Notes under the pieces: generated by a model
Told to the model about the DNA's origin: nothing
The model's input: the letters and a program-made list of their open reading frames with translations, nothing else
Databases searched by the model: none
Assembly: GCA_037129925.1 (NCBI GenBank)
Contig: JBAXTZ010000014.1
Coordinates: 1-64,000, forward strand
Source: JBAXTZ01 sp037129925
GTDB lineage: Bacteria > Bacillota > Negativicutes > JBAXTZ01
Direction: 5' to 3'
Length of the DNA stretch: 64,000 nt
Shown here: positions 1-7,350 of the stretch, piece by piece
How positions within the stretch are numbered: position 1 is the stretch's first letter
Layout of the letters: each line of letters opens with the position of its first letter
Translations under genes and position numbers: made by a program

Positions 1-124
1 CTCAAAAAAACATGGACCTAGTTCTCATCTGCATAAGAACTAGTTTCGATTAAGTCTACTTCCCTCCTCGGTCTTTCAACCTCGGCTCTCCGTCTCCTCA
101 ACCATTACTGGCATTTGTTTGCAT

Positions 125-144
125 TGTTCAGTTCTCAAGGTGCT
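125..144 (-). promoter_or_regulatory. boxA-like antitermination element of an rRNA leader
   Basis: On the minus strand this reads AGCACCTTGAGAACTGAACA, close to the boxA/leader motif that precedes rRNA genes in Bacillota. It lies downstream of a strong promoter (178-206) pointing to the left edge. I infer that an rRNA operon on the minus strand starts beyond base 1. The rRNA itself is not in the window. Confidence 0.55.
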
Positions 145-177
145 GTGTTTTGCGCCGTCTGTTCGAGACGCTAGCGT

Positions 178-206
178 AGTATATCAGCCATTTCCCGAGC
201 TGTCAA
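178..206 (-). promoter_or_regulatory. Strong sigma70-type promoter, probably for an rRNA operon
   Basis: The minus strand shows TTGACA (206-201), a 17-base spacer and TATACT (183-178). It points to the left edge, with no open reading frame of coding character between it and base 1, only the boxA-like leader. The region 1-177 is otherwise non-coding. Confidence 0.7.
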
Positions 207-247
207 CCGCTTTTTCTATTTTATTCTGGATTATTCCGCTTTTATGC

Positions 248-277
248 AAAAAAACGCCCCGCCTTATCGGCGGGGCG
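248..277 (-). terminator. Rho-independent terminator of the OPA transporter operon
   Basis: On the minus strand a 9-bp GC stem (CGCCCCGCC with GGCGGGGCG, 5-base loop) is followed by a run of seven T. It lies 38 bases after the stop of the transporter gene and separates it from the rRNA promoter. Confidence 0.9.
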
Positions 278-314
278 CATTATCGCTTCAATATATTGCT
301 TAACATCACATACT

Positions 315-1661
315 TTAATCGCCATCTTCTTTTGGTTTTGCATTCCATACTAGCAACGGTAGAATACAGGTCACTACTGCTGCGACAACCCAAAATGGTG
401 TGACGTGGGTAAAATCATACATCGTTTTACCATCGGTGCCCACATATTTATAGGCATCTACCAAATAGCCATTTAGCATTTGCTGTAGCGATGCCCCAGC
501 ATAACTAAACAATCCGATAACGCCCATTACCGCACCGGTAGCTTTTTTGGAACACAAATCCACCGCCATCAAACCGCCAAGATAAGCAATAAGCGCATAG
601 AGCGTGTAACCAAACAACGCTAGGCTGGCATAAACCAACCAGGTAATGTCTTTTGGTCCATACACAAATCCGACCGTCGACAACACAAAGAACACCCCAA
701 ATATCAAACAAGGCATATTGCGTTTGTGATGAAAGAATTTGTCTGATACCCAACCGCAAGTGAACGCTCCAAAAATTCCGGTTACCTGCGAAATGGCAAT
801 CATGCTGCTTGCGCCCATCAAACTATAACCTTTGGTAGTCAAAAACAGCACGCCCCACATCTCAAAAGCATAGCGGGTAATATAGCAAGAGGCGCTGGCT
901 AGGCCCAGTATCCACACTACCGGATTTTTAATTACCGACAATTGAGCCGCCATAATTTCTTTGCCGCTTATTTTAGGCTTGACACGGGTTTCATCACCAG
1001 AATAGAGCGCTATAGACGGCAGCCCGTAGCACTGCGGCCGGTCATACATAAAAAAGTACAGCAAAAACGCTGCCGCTAGGCAGACAACTCCCGGAACCCA
1101 AAAGCCCCAGCGCCAGCCGTATGACACCACAATGTAGGCGGTAATTACATAAGTAAGCGCCGTGCCAATGTTATGCGCCGAAAACCAGATACCATACAGC
1201 GTGCCTCGTTCTTTGTTAGAAAACCATTGATTAAGCGAGACGATACAGGGCGCTGCGCCAAAGGTCTGAAACCAGCCGCTCACTCCCCACAGTACAGCAA
1301 ACATATAGAAAGTCGAACAAAAGCCCATTAGCACCAAAGTTGCCGCCGATACAAACAGCCCCATCGCTAAAAACCGTTTGATGTTCAAACTGTCTGCTAA
1401 AAATCCATTCAGACATTTACCAATCATGTAAGTAAAAAAGAACACCGAGCCAATCGCGCCGATTTCCGTGGCAGTAAATACCCCTTCGTTCAACAATGGT
1501 TTGGTTACCACTGCGAATCCTTGCCGCAGCACATAATACAATGCATAACCAAGCGTTATGGACAGAAAGACTGACAAACGCTTACTCTTATAGCTGCTGG
1601 CTATTTTCGCTTTGTCGGTCAACGGCGTGGAATCAGGTCCAGTCTTTAAAAATCCGAACAT
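315..1661 (-). CDS. OPA-family sugar-phosphate/glycerol-3-phosphate transporter (MFS)
   Basis: 448 residues with about twelve hydrophobic segments. The N-terminal region (YALYYVLRQGF near residue 40; the stretch FFFTYMIGKCLNGFLAD; the segment GWFQTFGAAPC) is typical of the organophosphate:phosphate antiporter family (UhpT, UhpC, GlpT, PgtP). Known members exchange a phosphorylated sugar or glycerol-3-phosphate for inorganic phosphate across the inner membrane. Substrate cannot be read from sequence; UhpC-like sensing is also possible, but no uhpAB-like genes adjoin. It follows uridine kinase by 12 bases on the same strand, so the two are probably co-transcribed, and a clear terminator follows. 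Confidence 0.85.
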   Translation of the reverse strand: MFGFLKTGPDSTPLTDKAKIASSYKSKRLSVFLSITLGYALYYVLRQGFAVVTKPLLNEGVFTATEIGAIGSVFFFTYMIGKCLNGFLADSLNIKRFLAMGLFVSAATLVLMGFCSTFYMFAVLWGVSGWFQTFGAAPCIVSLNQWFSNKERGTLYGIWFSAHNIGTALTYVITAYIVVSYGWRWGFWVPGVVCLAAAFLLYFFMYDRPQCYGLPSIALYSGDETRVKPKISGKEIMAAQLSVIKNPVVWILGLASASCYITRYAFEMWGVLFLTTKGYSLMGASSMIAISQVTGIFGAFTCGWVSDKFFHHKRNMPCLIFGVFFVLSTVGFVYGPKDITWLVYASLALFGYTLYALIAYLGGLMAVDLCSKKATGAVMGVIGLFSYAGASLQQMLNGYLVDAYKYVGTDGKTMYDFTHVTPFWVVAAVVTCILPLLVWNAKPKEDGD

Positions 1662-1673
1662 TTTCTCTCCCTT

Positions 1674-2303
1674 TTAATTTTTCGCTCCGTCTAGTAGATC
1701 TTTGACTTTGGCTGTTAACATATTGATTGCCACATGATTGCTGCCGCCCCTGGGAATGATAATATCGGCGTATTGCTTGCTTGGTTCGATAAAATCGAAA
1801 TGCATCGGGCGCACGGTTTCGAAATATTGTTTTTCCACGCTTTCAAACGACCGCCCGCGTTCTTGCATATCTCGTTTTAACCGCCGCATCATTCGCACAT
1901 CGGCCGCAGCGTCAACAAAGACTTTTATATCAAACAATTTCCGCAGTTCGGGAATGGCAAAAATCAAGATGCCCTCAACCACGATAATTCGCCGCGCTTC
2001 AACCCGCTCTACTTGCGGTACACGGTTATATATCGCGAAATCGTATACCGGAATGTCAACATCTTGTCCATTCTTGAGCTGTTTAACATTTTCGATTAAC
2101 AAATCAAAATCCAGCGATGCCGGGTGATCATAGTTGATTTTACAGCGTTCATCGTAGCTCAAGTCGCTACGGTCACGATAATACGAGTCGAGCGCAATCA
2201 AACTTAGCTGGTCACCAAACGTGTCCATGATTTTGCTTACGACCGTTGTTTTACCGGATGCCGAACCTCCGGCTATGCCAATGATAATAACTTCTGAATG
2301 CAT
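1674..2303 (-). CDS. udk: Uridine kinase
   Basis: About 209 residues, the usual length. It phosphorylates uridine/cytidine with ATP or GTP in pyrimidine salvage. A P-loop GGSASGKTT is at the N terminus, followed by the DSYYRD segment and DHPASLDFD characteristic of uridine kinases, and later RLKRDMQERGRS. I prefer ATG at 2303 because GGAGG lies 10 bases upstream; a TTG at 2309 would leave only 4 bases. It heads a two-gene transcript with the OPA transporter. This fits the de novo pyrimidine operon later in the window, giving salvage and synthesis in the same segment. Confidence 0.93.
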   Translation of the reverse strand: MHSEVIIIGIAGGSASGKTTVVSKIMDTFGDQLSLIALDSYYRDRSDLSYDERCKINYDHPASLDFDLLIENVKQLKNGQDVDIPVYDFAIYNRVPQVERVEARRIIVVEGILIFAIPELRKLFDIKVFVDAAADVRMMRRLKRDMQERGRSFESVEKQYFETVRPMHFDFIEPSKQYADIIIPRGGSNHVAINMLTAKVKDLLDGAKN

Positions 2304-2342
2304 TGTCAAAAAACCTCCCCAGACTGCTATGATGACATTCTC

Positions 2343-2372
2343 ATACTAATCCTATATTATTATTTTCGACAA
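2343..2372 (-). promoter_or_regulatory. Possible promoter for udk
   Basis: Minus strand: TTGTCG (2372-2367), 18-base spacer, TAGTAT (2348-2343), about 40 bases before the udk start. The match is moderate. Confidence 0.4.
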
Positions 2373-2424
2373 ATTTTTGATTTATCCTGCAATATCTTCA
2401 CGAATATATGGATATTTTTTATTT

Positions 2425-2453
2425 TTGACAAAATCATTAATTAGCAATAAACT
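2425..2453 (+). promoter_or_regulatory. Promoter for the DUF4434 gene
   Basis: Plus strand: perfect -35 TTGACA (2425-2430), 17-base spacer, -10 TAAACT (2448-2453). An AAGGAG ribosome site at 2493-2498 precedes the ATG at 2511. Confidence 0.65.
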
Positions 2454-2510
2454 CTACTTGCACATACGCAAATTCCGCAATGTGAAATTGACAAGGAGAA
2501 AAAAACGACC

Positions 2511-3488
2511 ATGCAACTTTCACTTCGCTCATTATTAGTCTGTCTGTTTATATTCTGTTTTCTTATTTCAACGGCTTTCGCTTCAGTAACTTCAACACCA
2601 AAACGTTTGAAAGTCGTACCAACGAGCTTGAATATGCTTGCCGGCAGCTTTTTTCAAATATATTTGGTCAACGGCTGGCAACGGCAAACTTTTGACGAAA
2701 AATTTCATGAATTGAAACAACGCGGAATGGATCACGTCATCTGGCAATGGACTGCCGATAGTTTTCACAAAAAAACCTATTATCCAACAACAATGTCCGG
2801 TTGGGAAAATGAAGTTGGCTACGACGCGGTTGGCGTATCTCTAGCTTCTGCCAAAGCAAATGGATTAAAGGTGTGGCTCGGCTTAAACTGGACTGACGAT
2901 TGGTGGAATCACTACGGCAACGATAAACCGTGGTTGCAAAACGAGTTTGCAATCAGTCAAAATGTTTGCAACGAACTTTGGAACAAATATAAATTGGATT
3001 ACAATGATACAATAGCCGGATTTTACATAACCATGGAGGTTGATAACGTAAATTATGACAGTCCGTCACAACAACAAAACATGATTGATGTTTACGCAAC
3101 ACTTACTAACTATATTCACACTACAACTCACAAACCGGTAATGGTTGCACCGTTTTTTAATGAAAGTTGCGGCATGACGCCAACCGGGTTTGCCGATTTT
3201 TGGGGAAACATTCTCAAGACTGCCCCGATTGACATTGTTGCTATGCAGGACGGTGTCGGCGTACACCACGTTAAGACCACAACTGTTGGAGAATGGTACA
3301 AGAAAATGCGCGACAAGATAAACTCGGTACGCCCGACCACCGAACTATGGTCGGATTTAGAAACATTTGACGAGGTCAATGATGAATTTAATCCAGCAAG
3401 CAATGTTCGAATTTTGGAACAAATCCAAGCCGAACGTCCCTATGTAAAGAAATTCACTACCTTTGCCTGGCTACATTACAATATGTAA
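2511..3488 (+). CDS. Secreted DUF4434 glycoside-hydrolase-like protein
   Basis: 325 residues with a signal peptide (hydrophobic residues 5-24, probable cleavage after AFA). The mature part resembles DUF4434, a TIM-barrel family related to glycoside hydrolases: GSFFQIY near the start, then KQRGMDHVIWQW, a GLKVWLGLNW strand, GFYITMEVDN (a candidate acidic residue) and DIVAMQDGVGVHH. Family members are extracellular and their substrates are largely unknown. It has its own promoter and faces the small 109-residue gene tail to tail. I infer an extracytoplasmic carbohydrate-active or carbohydrate-binding role; activity is not shown. Confidence 0.7.
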   Translation: MQLSLRSLLVCLFIFCFLISTAFASVTSTPKRLKVVPTSLNMLAGSFFQIYLVNGWQRQTFDEKFHELKQRGMDHVIWQWTADSFHKKTYYPTTMSGWENEVGYDAVGVSLASAKANGLKVWLGLNWTDDWWNHYGNDKPWLQNEFAISQNVCNELWNKYKLDYNDTIAGFYITMEVDNVNYDSPSQQQNMIDVYATLTNYIHTTTHKPVMVAPFFNESCGMTPTGFADFWGNILKTAPIDIVAMQDGVGVHHVKTTTVGEWYKKMRDKINSVRPTTELWSDLETFDEVNDEFNPASNVRILEQIQAERPYVKKFTTFAWLHYNM

Positions 3489-3498
3489 TCACTATTTA

Positions 3499-3828
3499 CT
3501 ACTCATTCATCAATCTTAATAATTCATCATCGTCGGCAACCGTCTTGATTATTGGTTTTTTAACTAGCGCCGTGGTCATCGTCCGTTGCTCACCCGTTGC
3601 CCGTGCTGGCTGATTTTCTTGCTTTGGCTGGTTGCTATGGGACACAAATTTGCGAATGCCGTTTTTATTTATCACCCCTGTAGCGCCAAAACTCTCTAAC
3701 CAATCCGTCGTGGCCCGATCCTCTTCAATTTTACTGACTATTTTCTTTTTGCTGACAACAACTGTCTTTTCCGGTTCGCCGGACGGTAACGCCGTCCGCA
3801 AATTTCTTAGTACATCAAATCCACTCAT
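3499..3828 (-). CDS. Small hypothetical protein downstream of the phosphopantetheinyl transferase
   Basis: 109 residues, not recognised. The protein is hydrophilic, with Lys-rich (VSKKKIVSKIEED) and Gln/Pro-rich stretches and an acidic tail DDDELLRL. No signal peptide or membrane segment is visible. It starts 12 bases after the stop of the Sfp-type gene with a GGAGATG ribosome site, so it is probably co-translated. The segment WLESFGATGVI faintly recalls the end of PTS EIIB domains, but the family cysteine is absent and I do not adopt that reading. Coding confidence rests on spacing and ribosome site. Confidence 0.5.
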   Translation of the reverse strand: MSGFDVLRNLRTALPSGEPEKTVVVSKKKIVSKIEEDRATTDWLESFGATGVINKNGIRKFVSHSNQPKQENQPARATGEQRTMTTALVKKPIIKTVADDDELLRLMNE

Positions 3829-3840
3829 ACTACATCTCCA

Positions 3841-4530
3841 TCAATAATTAGTAATTTTCTCCGACCAATCACGGAGTTTGGGAAACCGATCATGTTCCAG
3901 GCATAACGCCAATTTATAATCAGCTTGCAAATCATATAATCTAAACCGCCAGTCCTGAGTGCTTTCGTTGGCAACAAGACCAATCGTTTCCGCTACATCA
4001 AACGCAAAACTGTCTAACGCCAGCGACAACCCTTTGCCTTCGGCTTTAATAAAACTTTCTTTCAATGCCCAGAGCGTAAAAAAAAGGTCGCGTTGTCGAT
4101 GTTCCGGTATTACCCGCAATGCGCTCGCCTCACGCGCCGAAAAAAACCGTTCAGCAATTTCTAAATCCGTTCGCTGACATATTTCCTGAACGTCAACCCC
4201 CAGCGGGCTATTATCAATCGCACAAACCACCCAACTGCCAGAATGAGAAAGATTGAAATGAAAATCCGGCAATCCGGCAATATCAGGTTTGCCGTATTCG
4301 TTTTCAGTTATTACTGCTTGAGTAAAGTTAACCTGGCTATAATTGTTGACCACATTAGCTAGTAACAATGCCGCCGTTAACGCCCGCAACTTTGCCTGTG
4401 TATGACGATAACGCATTACTTTGGCGCGATAATAGCTATTCAAAGTATGAGACTTTAAGAACAATAACTGGTCTGTGTCTACGTCCGGCAATCGTGCCGC
4501 AAATAATTCTGTCAACTTTGCCTCCGCCAA
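3841..4530 (-). CDS. Sfp-type 4'-phosphopantetheinyl transferase
   Basis: About 229 residues. It transfers the phosphopantetheine arm of coenzyme A to a carrier-protein serine, using Mg2+. Family signatures are visible: FNLSHSGSWVVCA, then GVDVQEI with the metal-binding Asp, and WALKESFIKAEGKGL with the WxxKE...K motif. The start is uncertain: TTG at 4530, or TTG at 4515 with GGAGG 5 bases upstream, which gives 224 residues. Both are non-ATG. No polyketide, peptide-synthetase or acyl-carrier gene lies nearby, so its target is elsewhere in the genome, perhaps the fatty-acid ACP if no AcpS exists. Two small genes form the transcript. Confidence 0.85.
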   Translation of the reverse strand: MAEAKLTELFAARLPDVDTDQLLFLKSHTLNSYYRAKVMRYRHTQAKLRALTAALLLANVVNNYSQVNFTQAVITENEYGKPDIAGLPDFHFNLSHSGSWVVCAIDNSPLGVDVQEICQRTDLEIAERFFSAREASALRVIPEHRQRDLFFTLWALKESFIKAEGKGLSLALDSFAFDVAETIGLVANESTQDWRFRLYDLQADYKLALCLEHDRFPKLRDWSEKITNY

Positions 4531-4601
4531 AAAATCACTACCTGCACCTTCTCTAACACGCTAATTCTATCAAAAACTTAAATGGATAACAATAAATGCT
4601 T

Positions 4602-4630
4602 TATAATTACCGACGCATATATAGTATAAT
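4602..4630 (+). promoter_or_regulatory. Candidate -10 boxes before the TIM-barrel gene
   Basis: Two perfect TATAAT hexamers occur at 4602-4607 and 4625-4630, 30-55 bases before the start. Neither has a good -35 at 16-18 bases, so the choice is open. An AGGAG ribosome site is at 4650-4654. Confidence 0.4.
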
Positions 4631-4659
4631 ATTATCGAATCTGTACTGTAGGAGCGACT

Positions 4660-5460
4660 ATGTCAAATACTTTTTCAATTACAATGAACTCAACCACGAT
4701 TATCGCGGATGCCGCCAGCGTTCTGCCCGCCGTCACCGCAGTCGAGCTCAGTCTGCCGGATAATAAAACTACAAACTATCAAGAAGTGTGTGATTTTTGC
4801 AAAACATCGCGTACTGCTTTGCGGCAACTGTTCGAAAGCGCTAACATTCAGACGCATATCCATTCGGCAATTTACGGCAATACTGTCGATATCGGCTCCG
4901 AAGACTCCGAATTTCGCGAGTTTTCTCGACGTTCCATCGCCGAAAATATTGAGTTTGCCGAAGCTATCGCTGCCGGCGATCTTGTTTTTCACAGCAAATA
5001 TAAACCGGACTGTTTTCCGCTTGCCAAGTCCGCGCGCGCTGCCCGTTACTTGGCGACGCTAGAAAAGCTGATATTGAAAGCCGAGCGCCATAATATCCGC
5101 TTGCTTGTTGAAAACGTCAGCGATCCCGACCCAATTTGGCTCAACTATCTATTGGATAAATTCCCCACACCCCATCTGGCGGTCTGCATCGACATTGGCC
5201 ACATCAATCATTTTGGCCAACAAAACATTGCTGCGATGATCTCTGGAATAGGCGCTAACATCGCTAGTTATCACGTTCACGACAACGACGGCAGCGACGA
5301 CCAGCATCGCCATCTACAATCCGGAACTGTAAACTGGACTGAATTTATCGATTCTGTACAGAAATATTCGCCGAATGCCCGTTTGAACTTAGAGCTTTTC
5401 GCTCCTTATACCCCAGTCGAAAAACTGCATCATCTATCGACACTTCAGACCTGGTTTTAA
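4660..5460 (+). CDS. Sugar phosphate isomerase/epimerase family TIM-barrel protein
   Basis: 266 residues of the AP-endonuclease-2/xylose-isomerase-like fold. Metal-ligand patterns are present: HIHSAIYG early, LLVENVSDP (Glu), CIDIGHINHFG (Asp and His), SYHVHDNDGSDDQH (two His) and a terminal LNLELF (Glu). Such proteins use divalent metals to isomerise or epimerise sugars or related compounds; a few are nucleases. No neighbour suggests a substrate. ATG at 4660 is supported by AGGAG 5 bases upstream. Confidence 0.8.
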   Translation: MSNTFSITMNSTTIIADAASVLPAVTAVELSLPDNKTTNYQEVCDFCKTSRTALRQLFESANIQTHIHSAIYGNTVDIGSEDSEFREFSRRSIAENIEFAEAIAAGDLVFHSKYKPDCFPLAKSARAARYLATLEKLILKAERHNIRLLVENVSDPDPIWLNYLLDKFPTPHLAVCIDIGHINHFGQQNIAAMISGIGANIASYHVHDNDGSDDQHRHLQSGTVNWTEFIDSVQKYSPNARLNLELFAPYTPVEKLHHLSTLQTWF

Positions 5461-5509
5461 GTTGCTTGACTTTAACATAGTCGAGATGTACTCTTGATAA
5501 ATGTTTTTG

Positions 5510-5550
5510 TTTTTTCGTTTACTTGCAGAATATCTACTGAAACGAAAAAA
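5510..5550 (+). promoter_or_regulatory. 11-bp inverted repeat in the aspT leader
   Basis: Arms TTTTTTCGTTT (5510-5520) and AAACGAAAAAA (5540-5550) match perfectly around a 19-base spacer, 45 bases before the aspT start. It could be an operator for a dimeric regulator or an mRNA hairpin. The AT-rich arms and missing T-tail make a terminator less likely. The rest of 5461-5594 holds no gene; a weak TTGACT at 5466-5471 may be a -35. Confidence 0.5.
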
Positions 5551-5594
5551 TTTTAATGGATTTGTAGTCGTTCAAAATTTTAAGGGGGACGTTA

Positions 5595-7292
5595 ATGTTT
5601 TTTATTCATTATATTTTCAGCCAAAATCCCATTATCGCTTTGTTGCTGAGTGTAGGTATCGGTTCATGGATCGGCAAAATAAAATTCGGTAATTTTCAAC
5701 TGGGCGGCGTAGCCGGGTCTTTATTAGCTGCAGTAATAGTTAGCCAAGCCGGTGTAGTTATCGGCGCTGATGTAAAGAACCTGATGTTCGCATTATTTAT
5801 TTACGCGGTAGGATTTCAAAGTGGACCGAAATTTTTCTCGGCATTGAACAAATCGGCGATCAAGGAAATTGTTCTGGCAATATTTGTTGCTGTCGCCAGT
5901 TTGGCAACTGTTGTAGTTTGTGCCAAATTATTTCATCTTGATCAGGGACTGGCCGCCGGTGTTGCCGCCGGGGCTTTAACGCAATCTTCAATAATTGGCA
6001 CAGCCGGTGATGCCATCGGCCAACTAGGGTTGTCGGCCAGCGAGACAGCGCGGCTGCAAGGAAATGTTGCTATCGGTTATGCCGTTACTTATATTTTCGG
6101 CACGCTGCTTGCGATCATCATGTGTACTGATGTGTTGCAGGTGCTGCTGCGGCGAAATATCAGAAACGACGCATTGGAAATGGAAACACAGCAAAACAAG
6201 CATCTAAGCCTGAAATTATTTGGCAACAACAGCCAACATTTTATTCAAGACTTTATGGCTCGCGTCTTTCAGGTCAAAGCAAGTTTAGCGGGAAAATCAA
6301 TTGCCGACTTGGAGTCTGAGGCTGACTACGCGCTCGTAGTCGAAAAATTAAAGCGCGGCGATAAAATATTAACCATTTCACCCGATCTAAAACTCGCTGC
6401 TAATGACTTAATATTAGTGACTGGCGTTCGCAATTTTATTCTTAAGTGCCCACAAACAATTGGCGATCTGGTTTACCAAGCGCCTGATGACATGGACTTT
6501 ACTTTCGAGACTAGAAAAGTCATCTTTACTAACAAAACCATCCAGCCCCAAACCTGGCAAGCGATAAAAGCGGCGCGCACTGCAACGCGATACCACGGGG
6601 TCTACGTTATCGGTGTCACCCGTATGGATGATATTGTGGAGTTAACGGACGCTACTATATTAAAACACGGGGATGTAATCGAATTGTATGGTTCAGCTAC
6701 TGATATTAATCGCGTGGCCAGTGAAATTGGTTATGTTGTTGCCAGTAGCCCGGTAACCGATTATGTTTACTTAGGACTAGGTATGGTGCTTGGATTATTG
6801 GTGGGAATGATCGAGTTTAAGCTAAAAGGGATACCAATAACCTTAGGTTCCGGCGGTGGCGCGTTATTAGGCGGACTGGTCTTTGGCTGGATCCATGCCA
6901 AACGTCCAAAATCCGGAAACATCCCGATTGGCGGTCTCGTCTTCCTGAAAGATTTCGGGTTGTCGGCTTTTGTGGCCGCGGTAGGATTATCGGCCGGCCT
7001 ACAGGCCTACCAGACAATAATACATAGCGGCATTGAAATCTTCGTTGCCGGTCTTATCGTCACCATCGTACCGCTGTTGCTAGCGACGCTATTTGGTTGG
7101 TATGTTCTGCGGTATCGTAACATAGCTTTTTTTGCCGGGGCGTTGAGCGGTTCGCGGAGCGCCAATCCGGCATTTGGTTCATTATTGGAGAAGGCCGGCA
7201 ACTCGGTGCCAACGTTGCCATTTGCGATAACCTATGCGATAGCAAACATATTACTGACTCTGCTGGGACCGCTGATAGTAGCTTTTGTTTAA
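5595..7292 (+). CDS. aspT: Aspartate:alanine antiporter (AspT/AAE family)
   Basis: 565 residues. Two hydrophobic halves flank a soluble middle region (about residues 205-380) carrying two TrkA-C/RCK_C-type domains, the AspT/YidE/YbjL layout. Characteristic pieces are GAAGALTQSSIIGTAGDAI-like text near residue 130 and the second-half copy ending FAGALSGSRSANPAFGSLL. In studied members it imports aspartate and exports alanine electrogenically. With the decarboxylase next door this consumes a proton inside and builds proton motive force. Ribosome site AAGGGGGA lies 6 bases before ATG. The decarboxylase follows after 58 bases, so the two form an operon. Confidence 0.9.
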   Translation: MFFIHYIFSQNPIIALLLSVGIGSWIGKIKFGNFQLGGVAGSLLAAVIVSQAGVVIGADVKNLMFALFIYAVGFQSGPKFFSALNKSAIKEIVLAIFVAVASLATVVVCAKLFHLDQGLAAGVAAGALTQSSIIGTAGDAIGQLGLSASETARLQGNVAIGYAVTYIFGTLLAIIMCTDVLQVLLRRNIRNDALEMETQQNKHLSLKLFGNNSQHFIQDFMARVFQVKASLAGKSIADLESEADYALVVEKLKRGDKILTISPDLKLAANDLILVTGVRNFILKCPQTIGDLVYQAPDDMDFTFETRKVIFTNKTIQPQTWQAIKAARTATRYHGVYVIGVTRMDDIVELTDATILKHGDVIELYGSATDINRVASEIGYVVASSPVTDYVYLGLGMVLGLLVGMIEFKLKGIPITLGSGGGALLGGLVFGWIHAKRPKSGNIPIGGLVFLKDFGLSAFVAAVGLSAGLQAYQTIIHSGIEIFVAGLIVTIVPLLLATLFGWYVLRYRNIAFFAGALSGSRSANPAFGSLLEKAGNSVPTLPFAITYAIANILLTLLGPLIVAFV

Positions 7293-7350
7293 TCCAGGCT
7301 GTATAATATCTGCAAAACAAAAAAGTAATAATGAGAGGTTGATAAAAACT

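Noticed and set aside
119..403. Open frame at the left edge
   Set aside because: Overlaps the terminator and the transporter end in the other strand, runs through the rRNA leader, has no ribosome site and no recognisable domain.
3499..3828. PTS EIIB domain in the small 109-residue protein
   Set aside because: Only a short FGATGVI segment is similar; the phosphorylated Cys and flanking blocks are absent.
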